Below are positions 34,198 through 41,399 of a stretch of 64,000 bases of DNA, piece by piece. Where the stretch lies: the NCBI RefSeq assembly GCF_002294995.1, contig NZ_NSGF01000014.1, positions 1 to 64,000 of the forward strand, read 5' to 3'. Below the pieces are notes generated by a model. The model was not told where the DNA came from. It did no database searches and was given only the letters and a program-made list of their open reading frames with translations. Both the position numbers and the translations under genes were made by a program. Position 1 is the stretch's first letter. Each line of letters begins with the position of its first letter. The stretch is from Mesorhizobium sp. WSM3860. Its GTDB lineage: Bacteria; Pseudomonadota; Alphaproteobacteria; Rhizobiales; Rhizobiaceae.

Positions 34198-35594
34198 GGC
34201 TGCTCCTCGACAGACAATGTGATTACCAGTCTCGTTCCCCCTGGGCCTGAAAGCGTCTCGAATTGCCCGCCAATGCTTTCGATACGCTCCCTGAGGCCGG
34301 CGAGCCCGAGGCCTTCGCTCCGCGCAGGATTGAAGCCCGGGCCGGTGTCCTGCACCTCGACCAAAAGCTTGCCGCCTTTCATCGTGGCTCGCACCTGCTG
34401 GCCCTTACCCTTTCCGTGCCGGAACGCATTGTTCAGTCCTTCCTGCACGAAACGATAGATGCTGATCTTCTCCGAGGTGCCGAGCTCCGGCAAGCGCTCC
34501 GGCAGCGTCAGCAGCACTTTGGTGTCGGTGCGGCGCTCATGCTCGGCGACCGCCAGCCGCAATATGTCGGCCACCGCCTGGGTCTCGATCTGCGGCAGCA
34601 CCAAGCCGTTGCAGATGCCGCGTATCTCGCTCATTGCTTCCCCGAGCGTCTTATGAATGCCGGCGATTTCTGCCTCGCGCCGCGGTTTGGGCGTGGCGGG
34701 GTCGACCAGCACCGGACTGTCCATCCTGAGCGCGGCAAGCGCCACCAGCTGCGCCGGGCCGTCATGCAGGTCGGCGCCGATGCGCCTCAGGTAGCGTTCG
34801 TTGATGGCGGTGGCTCGCCGCGAGGCGCGCTGCACGCGCTGGCGCAGCGACGAGTTCTGCGCCAGCGCCTCCTGCAACTCGGTGACCTTGGCTTCCAGCG
34901 CGGCACGCTGCGTCTGGATGGTGCGGCTGCCGCGAAACACGATGCCCGACAGAAGCGCCAGCGAGGCAGCGGTGGCGCCGGCCACCACCAGCCACGTCCA
35001 TCTGAGCGCTGAGTTCAGCGTCTCTTGGAAATCGTCGGCGATCTCGTAGAATTCCGATACCGCCACCACTTCGCCCGACCAGGGCTCGCGCACGGGGTTG
35101 TAGATCTCGAACAACGGCGCGTTGACCGCTTTCTCTTCGTTGGCCTCGGGGTCGTCGGCGAGGTTGTTGTATTCCGCCACGACATTGCCGGCAAAGGCCG
35201 AGATCAGATTGGGGTTGGGCGGAAACGTCCTGCCGATCAGCGTCGAGTCGTTGGCGTAAAGCACGGTGCCGTCGCGCCGCCACAGCTTGAAGGACACTAG
35301 CCTCTTGCCGAGCGCGCCCTGGCCGAGCGTCTCGTCCAGCGCCCGCTTGACCGTGTCGTCGAGCTCGCGGCTCTTGCGCAGATCCGGCAGTAGCGGCGCG
35401 ATCACGCTGTCGACATAGAGCGCCGTGGTGGTGGCGGAGTTGTGCATCACGCCTTCGCGGATTTGCGAGGTCACCCAGAGGCCAACCACGAGCATCACCG
35501 CCAAAAGCCCGATGCCGCCGGCAATCACAAACTGCCAGGCCAGCGACAGCCCGCTCCAGATTTGCACAAGTCGCTTCAAGGTCTCCCTGAGCAT
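34194..35594 (-). CDS. Membrane sensor histidine kinase (HisKA_3 type)
   Basis: A 466-residue sensor. Two membrane helices (AWQFVIAGGIGLLAVMLVVGLW near the N terminus and WLVVAGATAASLALLSGIVF near residue 205) bracket a periplasmic sensing region of about 150 residues. A coiled-coil signalling helix leads to the dimerisation motif LRRIGADLHDGPAQLVALA, whose His is phosphorylated. The ATPase shows ISIYRFVQEGLNNAFRHG, DTGPGF and GLGLAGLRERIESIGG. It is first in the two-gene operon with the NarL-type regulator. The stimulus is unknown. Confidence 0.93.
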   Translation of the reverse strand: MLRETLKRLVQIWSGLSLAWQFVIAGGIGLLAVMLVVGLWVTSQIREGVMHNSATTTALYVDSVIAPLLPDLRKSRELDDTVKRALDETLGQGALGKRLVSFKLWRRDGTVLYANDSTLIGRTFPPNPNLISAFAGNVVAEYNNLADDPEANEEKAVNAPLFEIYNPVREPWSGEVVAVSEFYEIADDFQETLNSALRWTWLVVAGATAASLALLSGIVFRGSRTIQTQRAALEAKVTELQEALAQNSSLRQRVQRASRRATAINERYLRRIGADLHDGPAQLVALAALRMDSPVLVDPATPKPRREAEIAGIHKTLGEAMSEIRGICNGLVLPQIETQAVADILRLAVAEHERRTDTKVLLTLPERLPELGTSEKISIYRFVQEGLNNAFRHGKGKGQQVRATMKGGKLLVEVQDTGPGFNPARSEGLGLAGLRERIESIGGQFETLSGPGGTRLVITLSVEEQP

Positions 35595-35764
35595 ACGCGC
35601 GATTCACCCCACCACGGACAAAGAGTATAGGCCAGCCACGGCAATTGCGACACCGACCTTGGTCCGGCCTTCAGGCGAGCGGTTAACAACGCGGCCGCCC
35701 TGTCTGCACGAGCCCCTTGCAGGTGCCAAGAACGCCTGGTCCGTCCCCCGGCTCGGATGCGGGC

Positions 35765-35789
35765 GGAACATTAGCAGTTTCTAAGTGTT
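35765..35789 (+). promoter_or_regulatory. EcfG-type stress promoter upstream of the 24-residue membrane protein
   Basis: GGAAC at 35765-35769, 17 nt, GTT at 35787-35789. The gene it would serve starts at 35906, leaving a leader of about 110 nt, longer than at the other sites. Confidence 0.6.
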
Positions 35790-35905
35790 GAGGTATTTGC
35801 GAGCGCTCCCGAAAGAACTTCGGCCTATGCCCGCAAAGACCGATAGAGCTTGGTCGGCCGCGCGTTGCAGGCGCGTCGCCTGACCGCTGATGTTTGGAGA
35901 GGACC

Positions 35906-35980
35906 ATGAACAACATCATTTGGATCGTAGGTGCTATCGTCATCGTGATCGCCATCTTGAGTTTTCTGGGTCTGCGCTGA
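35906..35980 (+). CDS. Mini membrane protein of 24 residues
   Basis: The frame reads MNNIIWIVGAIVIVIAILSFLGLR, preceded by GGAGAGGACC as ribosome site. Nearly the whole chain is one hydrophobic helix with a short polar start and an Arg at the end, so it should insert into the inner membrane. I believe near-identical peptides occur across rhizobia but cannot verify this here. The upstream EcfG promoter suggests general stress induction. Function is unknown; regulators of transporters or kinases are common among such peptides. Confidence 0.7.
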   Translation: MNNIIWIVGAIVIVIAILSFLGLR

Positions 35981-36110
35981 TGCAGTCGGTACGCTAGAAG
36001 CGAAGCCGGCGCGAATGAAACGTGCGGCGGATTGAGGTGGCCTTGGCCATCCCGCTTTTCGGCCGTGCTCGCGGTTCTGATCACCGCACTTGGCTTCAAA
36101 CGCATGGACT

Positions 36111-36136
36111 GGAACACAAAATGGGGCGAGCGCGTT
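36111..36136 (+). promoter_or_regulatory. Possible EcfG promoter with 18-nt spacer
   Basis: GGAAC at 36111-36115 and CGTT at 36133-36136. Transcription would begin only a few nucleotides before the ATG at 36147, which implies a leaderless or nearly leaderless message if both calls are right. Confidence 0.35.
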
Positions 36137-36146
36137 TTGTCTCGCT

Positions 36147-36362
36147 ATGTCGAGGAGTTCTCACCTTCACAAGGCCGAGACGCCAGCCTTGGCCTCGCTT
36201 GCCGAGGCGGAGCGCCAGGCGCGCGCCGAAAAGAACGCCAGGCTAAGGGATCTTCGTACGCATACATCGTGGCTGGTGCTCGATCCCGACGCGCTTTTTC
36301 GCGACGAGATCGACTGCTCGGCGCTGTTCGGTGAAGTGCCTGGGCTAAAAATCGTCAGCTAG
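36147..36362 (+). CDS. Small hypothetical protein, uncertain
   Basis: A 71-residue frame whose middle (LASLAEAERQARAEKNARLRDLR, in two overlapping helical parts) has the Ala/Glu/Arg composition of a genuine short helical protein, followed by a less regular tail. No ribosome site precedes the ATG, but a candidate stress promoter ends 11 nt before it. The frame could extend upstream to 36090 without improving. It could be a true leaderless stress gene, the remains of a longer gene, or chance. Confidence 0.35.
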   Translation: MSRSSHLHKAETPALASLAEAERQARAEKNARLRDLRTHTSWLVLDPDALFRDEIDCSALFGEVPGLKIVS

Positions 36363-36377
36363 TGGAGGCCTCGGCTG

Positions 36378-36536
36378 CTAGGCCGTCTGAAGCCGTCCGA
36401 CAGGTGCCCCGCGCGAGATCGCTATCAGCCGCGCAACGGCCAATGGCGCCATGAACATGAAAACCGTCGTGATGCCGAGGAAGATCGACCAAGCCAGATC
36501 GATCCCGCTGTGGTCATAGCAGACTGCGAATTCCAT
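36378..36536 (-). CDS. Small membrane protein of 52 residues
   Basis: Reading leftward from 36536 the frame gives MEFAVCYDHSGIDLAWSIFL, then a hydrophobic segment GITTVFMFMAPLAVARLIAI and a polar end SRGAPVGRLQTA. GGTAAGG lies 7 nt upstream of the ATG. The single membrane helix and the Cys in the leading part are the visible features. No family is recognised. A different frame on the same strand is open here but is rich in Ser/Arg and looks like a shadow. Confidence 0.6.
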   Translation of the reverse strand: MEFAVCYDHSGIDLAWSIFLGITTVFMFMAPLAVARLIAISRGAPVGRLQTA

Positions 36537-36706
36537 GACGCCTTACCCTTTTTATCCACCCCGCTGCGCATCAGGTTGCCACGCATTGAGCCAAGCATGA
36601 TCCTCATTTGCAAGAAATACAAGAGATCGCTAATTTGGATGGTGGGTCAGTTTGAGATTCCGCCCCGATCACAATAGGCGCTCTCGCCTAGGCTCCGCCT
36701 GGAAAC

Positions 36707-36826
36707 AGGCGTAAGCAAGCGTCCACGGAAAAGCTTTGGGAGATCGCGGACATCGTTGCGCTGATCGAGGCAAAGGAAGCCGAGAAACCGATGGTGCGCG
36801 GTCCTTACAAAGAGCGCATCGCTTAA
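36707..36826 (+). pseudogene. Remnant of an IS1-family transposase C terminus
   Basis: The stretch from 36722 to the TAA at 36824-36826 reads STEKLWEIADIVALIEAKEA and then EKPMVRGPYKERIA. This matches the usual tail of rhizobial IS1-family transposases (LWSMEDIVALIEA...RGPYKK). The rest of the gene is absent upstream, so this is a scar of an insertion sequence, not an active element. Confidence 0.65.
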
Positions 36827-36849
36827 ATGCACAGTCCCCAACAAATGAA

Positions 36850-36880
36850 AAGGGCTCGCTCTGTAAAGGAGCGAGCCCTT
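36850..36880. terminator. Strong hairpin beyond the IS remnant
   Basis: AAGGGCTCGCTC (36850-36861) and GAGCGAGCCCTT (36869-36880) form a perfect 12-bp stem with a 7-nt loop. An A run precedes it and a short T/A stretch follows. It could be the terminator of the former transposase or of unannotated RNA on either strand. Confidence 0.65.
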
Positions 36881-37230
36881 ATGCTTGGGAGCGACATTGT
36901 TGGGTGTGCTCCGGCGGGAGGGTATAGATCACAACCACGAACAACCCGCAAGTCGCCCGGTCGCTCAATATTGTTCAACAGCGAGTGATCAAGTCGAAAC
37001 GTTTAGAACATGGCTAACAGGTCTGCAATTTCAAACATGGGGTAATCGCGGGAGCCGAGTCGCCCTAAAGCCGGACGCGATCACATGATTGCAGAGCGGT
37101 TGGTTGTTCCCGATCGGATGGAAGTGCGGGCTCACGACTGGAGAAGGCGCTCACCGCCGTGCTCGCGCTCGCCGCGACCCTCAATCTGGTGCTCTGCGCC
37201 TGCTCTTGATGTCGGCGCGCCAGAAAATAG
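36881..37230. other. Intergenic region without a confident gene
   Basis: Several short frames overlap here but none has a ribosome site. A 23-codon hydrophobic frame ending LVLCACS at about 37207 looks like a lipoprotein signal but has no start codon better than CTG. The composition is mixed, which fits a region where an insertion sequence has been lost. Confidence 0.4.
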
Positions 37231-37413
37231 TCAGGCGCAGTCCTTCATCTCGACCACCTCGACGCCAAGGCGGAAGGCCTGACCGTCGGCATAGGAGCGC
37301 GCATATTGCTCGGCTTCGAAAGGGAAGGTCAGCGTGGTGCCGTAGGCGGTGACGCGCACCGTCCACTTCTGGCCCTTGACGAGTTCAACGCCGTGAAGCT
37401 TGGCCGTCGCCAT
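37231..37413 (-). CDS. Small conserved-looking hypothetical protein
   Basis: A 60-residue soluble protein. The start ATG at 37413 is preceded by GGAGGAGGGTGAG. It reads MATAKLHGVELVKGQKWTVR, then VTAYGTTLTFPFEAEQYARS, then YADGQAFRLG. The alternation suggests a small beta structure. A Met 23 codons earlier is rejected because it lacks a ribosome site. Function is unknown. No stress promoter motif was found upstream. Confidence 0.6.
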   Translation of the reverse strand: MATAKLHGVELVKGQKWTVRVTAYGTTLTFPFEAEQYARSYADGQAFRLGVEVVEMKDCA

Positions 37414-37621
37414 CTCACCCTCCTCCAGTCCGGCATGCTCGCAGACGCAAAGACTAACGCCGCGGAAGTCGTTTGAGTACAAATAATCCGACGCAATTGT
37501 GTCGCTGCCGCGTCGATTCCGACATTCGGCGCGGCGCTTCCGTGAAATGGATCACGTTCGCTGCTGGAACCCCGGACAAGGTCCAGGGATTAGACTTACG
37601 AAATCGCAGAGGAGGTGTCGC

Positions 37622-37771
37622 ATGATCCGCAAGCTGAAGTCCGGCGAATACCGGCTCTATTCGCGCAAGGTGGATCCGAGGACCGGCAAACGCCGGAATC
37701 TCGGCACCTTCAAGTCGCGCGAGGCCGCCGAGAAGCACGAGCGCGAGGTGCAGTATTTCAAGCGGCATTAG
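37622..37771 (+). CDS. Small basic protein (49 residues)
   Basis: Starts at 37622 after GAGGAGGTG. It reads MIRKLKSGEYRLYSRKVDPR, then TGKRRNLGTFKSREAAEKHE, ending REVQYFKRH. The pattern (basic strand, turn with TGKRRNLGTF, helix) resembles the small three-strand-plus-helix fold of AP2/integrase arm-type DNA-binding domains, but as a free-standing protein. I recall close relatives in rhizobia. DNA or RNA binding is inferred from fold and charge. Confidence 0.7.
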   Translation: MIRKLKSGEYRLYSRKVDPRTGKRRNLGTFKSREAAEKHEREVQYFKRH

Positions 37772-37935
37772 CGGCGTGCGACAAGCTCGTTCGGTCCGGC
37801 GCCCTGTGCGGAAACGGGATCGGCGAGTCGGCAGTGATCGGAAAACGCTAACGGAACGGAAACACGTCCGCGCTAGGGTGGTGGGCCGGGCGAGGGAGTT
37901 TGAGCCCGCCGGGCAAGTTTCGGGACCAGTGCATC

Positions 37936-38208
37936 ATGGCCACCTTTCCCCACGCAGAGCGCCGTCTTCATTCACGAGAGTTCGTGCTGAAGGAGGCCAC
38001 GATCGTCACCGGCGACGCCAGCATCAGGTGCTCCGTCCGTAACCAGCACGAGCATGGCGCCGAACTGCGCGTCGGCCCGCAGGTGGAATTGCCGGACCGC
38101 TTCACGCTCATTGTTCCCGCCGACGATGCCGTCTACCGGGCCGTCGTGCGCTGGCGCCGCAACGAGCGCGTCGGCGTGCAGGTCTACAGCAATTCGATGA
38201 AGGGCTGA
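37936..38208 (+). CDS. PilZ-like domain protein
   Basis: A 90-residue single-domain protein. The RxxxR-type motif in ERRLHSREF and the strand order ATIVTGDASIRCSVRN, GAELRVGPQVELPDRFTLIV, RAVVRWRRNERVGVQVY match small alphaproteobacterial PilZ proteins. The second c-di-GMP motif (DxSxxG) is altered to HEHGAEL, so ligand binding is doubtful. ATG at 37936 lacks a clear ribosome site; a TTG at 37900 has one too close. A PilZ role would connect to the GGDEF-EAL protein at 55043 only loosely. Confidence 0.7.
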   Translation: MATFPHAERRLHSREFVLKEATIVTGDASIRCSVRNQHEHGAELRVGPQVELPDRFTLIVPADDAVYRAVVRWRRNERVGVQVYSNSMKG

Positions 38209-38229
38209 CGGCCAACGCCGCGGCCTCGC

Positions 38230-39108
38230 TCAAGCGCCCATGAGCGGCAACCGGGCTAGCAACTTCCGTGTCTGGATGGCGTCCCAGGAGATGTACTCAG
38301 TAATGGCAAGCCCGACGATGTCGCAGGCGCCCGCGACATCGCCGAGCAGCCGCAACACATGCTCTGGCTCAAGCCGGCCGCGCGGAACGCGGGCAAGGAA
38401 GCCGTCTCCAGCGCGGGGCTTGTTGAAGAGTATCGGCCGAAAGCTCTGCGGCCTGATGGCGTCGACGTCGAAGTGGATCGCGAGGTGCTCGATGCCTTGC
38501 TGCTCGATCCATTTCAGCACCGAGGAAGAGTTCTCGGCAAGCTCGGCCGATCCCGTGCGCCGCAGGCCCATGCGGACAAGAAACTCGTTTTCGGGTGGCG
38601 ACCACTCGTCCAGCCCTGCATACAGTACTTTGGTAGGGTCGACGGGAACGTCGACTTCGGCGAGGAAATCCGGATCACCTTCGCCAAGCAGCATAGCCAG
38701 CACCTGCGCATTGCCTTGATGGAAATCCTTCGGCGTTTGCACATCGGGATGGGCGTCGATCCAGAGCACCCCGACTTTGCCGCGGTAATGCTTGTTGAGG
38801 TAGGCGATGGGCGCGAGATCGACCAAGCAGTCGCCGCCGATCGTGAGAATCCTATCCGGCCGATGCCGTTCGATGGCGGCTCGCGCCGCGCGCGCCTGAT
38901 CGAGCAGAGCTTTCCTCGCGTGAATGCCGCCCTCGATCGCCGGCGCCGGACTGTCGCCGGGAGAGGGGACCGGCACGGTCTCCTCCGGTCCTCGGGATGC
39001 GGGCAGGAGCCATGACAGCACTTTCGAACTAAGATGATACTCCTCGAGATTCCCGCCCTGCCATTGCGGCATATGCAGTCGCAACGTTTTGCCGTTGGTC
39101 GCCGTCAT
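38230..39108 (-). CDS. Arginase/ureohydrolase-family protein
   Basis: A 292-residue binuclear-manganese ureohydrolase fold enzyme. Metal motifs: GGDCLVDL (Cys in place of the usual His of GGDH), WIDAHPDV (DAHxD intact) and HFDVDAI (DxD intact). Family members hydrolyse arginine, agmatine, formiminoglutamate or related guanidines. The GGDC form occurs in a known subgroup and may still bind metal. Substrate is unknown. It is a lone gene, convergent with the PilZ-like gene. Confidence 0.88.
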   Translation of the reverse strand: MTATNGKTLRLHMPQWQGGNLEEYHLSSKVLSWLLPASRGPEETVPVPSPGDSPAPAIEGGIHARKALLDQARAARAAIERHRPDRILTIGGDCLVDLAPIAYLNKHYRGKVGVLWIDAHPDVQTPKDFHQGNAQVLAMLLGEGDPDFLAEVDVPVDPTKVLYAGLDEWSPPENEFLVRMGLRRTGSAELAENSSSVLKWIEQQGIEHLAIHFDVDAIRPQSFRPILFNKPRAGDGFLARVPRGRLEPEHVLRLLGDVAGACDIVGLAITEYISWDAIQTRKLLARLPLMGA

Positions 39109-39417
39109 CCTCGTTCCAATCAGGTCCGCGAAGCCGGCTTCAGCCGAGCGTCGCTCTCAAAGAGGCTCAACCAAGCGGTCCGAGTCAAGATTGACTGGCG
39201 CGCTGAGCGATCGAGCATGGCCGCCACCCTTGAAGACAAGCGGCATCGCCTCAGAGTAGCGGCGCACGCTCGCCTTGTAGGCCCGGCGGGGTCACCGAGC
39301 TTGCGCTTTCAGATACGCCTCCTCGCGCGGCACCACGCCGGAATGCGGGATGAGAAAGCCGGGATGAGCACGAAGACGCCCCAACATATGTCGGCTCTCG
39401 CCGGACCCTGTCCTTGC
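39109..39417. other. Intergenic region without recognised features
   Basis: This gap lies between the arginase start and the end of the PRC-barrel gene. Short frames show neither ribosome sites nor family resemblance. The arginase promoter should be here but no motif stands out. Confidence 0.4.
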
Positions 39418-39702
39418 TCAGTCGTGATGCTCGGGCATGGACTTCAGCTGGTCCTTCGTCCATCTGGTCACGGCGTGGACATCGCCGTCTTCGTCGCGCA
39501 TGAAATCCAATTGGGTGGCGCTGACGGCGACCGGCTTGGCGCCGATGCCGAGGAAGCCGCCGACATCGATGACGACCTGGCTGCCATGCATGTGGTCGAC
39601 CGAACCGATCTTTTCGTCATCGGGGCCGTAGATGGTGGCGCCTTCGAGAATGCTGGGAGTCAATTCGGCGTTGGTCAGCCTTACGTGGTTGGTATGATCC
39701 AT
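39418..39702 (-). CDS. PRC-barrel domain protein
   Basis: A 94-residue protein with one PRC-barrel: LTPSILEGATIYGPDDEKIGSVDHM, then QVVIDVGGFLGIGAKPVAV, then a charged end (MPEHHD). The fold is shared with RimM and photosynthetic reaction-centre H subunits; free-standing rhizobial copies are stress-related. A perfect EcfG promoter lies 29 bp upstream of the ATG, and the ribosome site AGGAGA is clear. Function beyond stress response is unknown. Confidence 0.9.
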   Translation of the reverse strand: MDHTNHVRLTNAELTPSILEGATIYGPDDEKIGSVDHMHGSQVVIDVGGFLGIGAKPVAVSATQLDFMRDEDGDVHAVTRWTKDQLKSMPEHHD

Positions 39703-39730
39703 GACAGGTCTCCTGTGGTTAGACAGGAGG

Positions 39731-39755
39731 AACTGTCGATGGCAACGAGGGTTCC
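39731..39755 (-). promoter_or_regulatory. EcfG-type stress promoter of the PRC-barrel gene
   Basis: On the minus strand it reads GGAAC (39755-39751), 17 nt, GTT (39733-39731). The sequence extends symmetrically to GGAAC-N17-GTTCC, so the same site also fits on the plus strand (39729-39753), where no gene follows. Confidence 0.75.
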
Positions 39756-39804
39756 ACCTACGTCGAATGCCGGCGACTGTCGCTCGCGTCGCGGTTCCTC
39801 TGAC

Positions 39805-40128
39805 CTACAGCCCTTTCCGTGCCCGGATGCTCCGCGCCGCCTGCTCGATCGCGGCGCGGTCGCTGCCCAGCCTGTCGAGCAACTCCTGCGCTTCTTCGGC
39901 CGATATGCCGGTGCGTATCGCAAGCGCCTCGACCGTCAGCACATCCGCGCTGTCGATCTCGCGCGTTTCAGGCAGCGCATCGTCTGCCGTGAGCGGCAGC
40001 GCCGCCTCGCGATCGATTTCCATCTCGGCCTGGCGCCAGTGCCGCTCATGGTCGCCATGCAAGCTACCCTCGCGCTGCCAGAGTTCATAGGCGCGCTGCC
40101 TGATCTTCTCGGTCCGATCATCATCCAT
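39805..40128 (-). CDS. DUF2934-type small protein with DUF3606-like tail
   Basis: A 107-residue protein. The N-terminal RTEKIRQRAYELWQREGSLH with HERHWRQAEMEID is the DUF2934 pattern. The C-terminal TVEALAIRTGISAEEAQELL with GSDRAAIEQAARSI has the same helix-turn-helix-like module as the DUF3606 proteins downstream. The start at 40128 follows GGAGGAACGG. Upstream, GGATC-N17-GTT is one base away from the EcfG consensus. Function is unknown; joint occurrence with stress genes suggests stress. Confidence 0.8.
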   Translation of the reverse strand: MDDDRTEKIRQRAYELWQREGSLHGDHERHWRQAEMEIDREAALPLTADDALPETREIDSADVLTVEALAIRTGISAEEAQELLDRLGSDRAAIEQAARSIRARKGL

Positions 40129-40243
40129 TGCCGTTCCTCCCTTTGCGTGCCACTCAACGCGGGATGAGGCGGAACGATCCGCGAGACCCAAGAAGTGATC
40201 GGCTGGCGCCAGCCAAAGCCTGGCCGGTGCGTCGGCGTTTTGT

Positions 40244-41353
40244 TCAGGCTCCGTAAGTCGCCAGCGGCTTGCCGAATATGCCGGCCTCGGGTTTCACGCC
40301 GAGACCCGGCCGTTGCGGCACGGCGATATGTCCTTGGCGGATCACGATCGGGTTCTTCGCGTCGAAATGCCCGTCGACATATTCCTGCGCGATCCAAGTG
40401 CCCTCCATGCGGCGCGGCTCGACGGTCGCCGCGAGGTGCACGCAGGCCGCCGCGATGATATCGCCGCCCCAGGCATCGTCGCAGCTGTGCGGCAGCGAGC
40501 GAATGGCGCAAAGGTCGCGCATGGTCGTCATCTTCGTGAGGCCGCCGAGACGCGTCACCTTGAAGCCGAAGCCGTCGGCGATGCCCATGGAGATCGCTCG
40601 CAGCACCGCGTTCTGGTCCTCGGTGTTTTCGTCGAGATAGACCGGATGCGTGACGCGACCCTTGAGAGTCGCGACCTCGTCCATGGTGTTGCAGGGCTGT
40701 TCGAAGACGAACGGGATCGCCTGGCAGAGCCGGTCGAGTTGGATTGCCGACGCGACCGTGAAGCCCCGGTTACCGTCGACCGCGATGCGCGCCTTGTAGC
40801 CGACAGCTTCCCAGACCTTGTGCACGACGGCCACGTCTTCTTCCAGGTTGCGCCCGCCGATCTTCACCTGCAGGCGCGGATAGCCGGCCTTCACCTTGTC
40901 GGCGGCGATCCTCGCCGTTTCGTCCGGCGGACCTACGATCAGCGAATAATAGGCCGGCACGCGATCCGTCAGCGGCCCGCCCAGCAGCGTCGAGACCGGC
41001 ACGCCGAGCTTCTGGCCAAGCAGGTCGAGAAAGGCCATGTCGAACGCGGCCTTGGCATAGCCGTGTCCGTTCAGGCGCTCGTCCATGCGTTTTGCCAGCA
41101 ACCTGATCGAAGCGATCTCCGCACCGATGAGTCCGGGAGCGATCTCGGCGATCGCAGCGCGGGCGCCCAGCGCATGATGCGGCTGATAGACCGGTCCGAC
41201 CGGGCAAGTCTCGCCCCAGCCGGCAAGACCGTCATCAGTCACGATCTCGACAAGCGTCGAGTCCAGCGCCTCGACGTCGGCGCTGGCCATCCGGTAGGCG
41301 CCGCCTTTGACGGGCAGCTGCGCTGAATAGACGTTGATCCGATCGACGCGCAT
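40244..41353 (-). CDS. Enolase-superfamily enzyme, probable hydroxyproline-betaine epimerase or related racemase
   Basis: A 369-residue mandelate racemase/muconate lactonising enzyme family member. Catalytic pieces: first Lys pair in RLQVKIGGRN, metal ligands in AVDGNRGF, FEQP and YLDENTED, and second Lys in GFKVTRLGG. The two-Lys arrangement fits 1,1-proton transfer (racemase/epimerase). The overall sequence resembles 4-hydroxyproline betaine 2-epimerases and cis-hydroxyproline dehydratases. The start is ATG at 41353 (GTG three bases earlier is possible). It lies directly downstream of a dimethylglycine-dehydrogenase-like gene, which supports betaine catabolism. The exact substrate is inferred. 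Confidence 0.82.
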   Translation of the reverse strand: MRVDRINVYSAQLPVKGGAYRMASADVEALDSTLVEIVTDDGLAGWGETCPVGPVYQPHHALGARAAIAEIAPGLIGAEIASIRLLAKRMDERLNGHGYAKAAFDMAFLDLLGQKLGVPVSTLLGGPLTDRVPAYYSLIVGPPDETARIAADKVKAGYPRLQVKIGGRNLEEDVAVVHKVWEAVGYKARIAVDGNRGFTVASAIQLDRLCQAIPFVFEQPCNTMDEVATLKGRVTHPVYLDENTEDQNAVLRAISMGIADGFGFKVTRLGGLTKMTTMRDLCAIRSLPHSCDDAWGGDIIAAACVHLAATVEPRRMEGTWIAQEYVDGHFDAKNPIVIRQGHIAVPQRPGLGVKPEAGIFGKPLATYGA

Positions 41354-41399
41354 CACATGCGCGCCCTGGCCGAGGTCGGATCGTAAGGCGAGTCCGCGA

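Noticed and set aside
37143..37210. 23-codon lipoprotein-like frame ending LVLCACS
   Set aside because: There is no ATG, GTG or TTG start at a suitable place and no ribosome site; it is probably chance.
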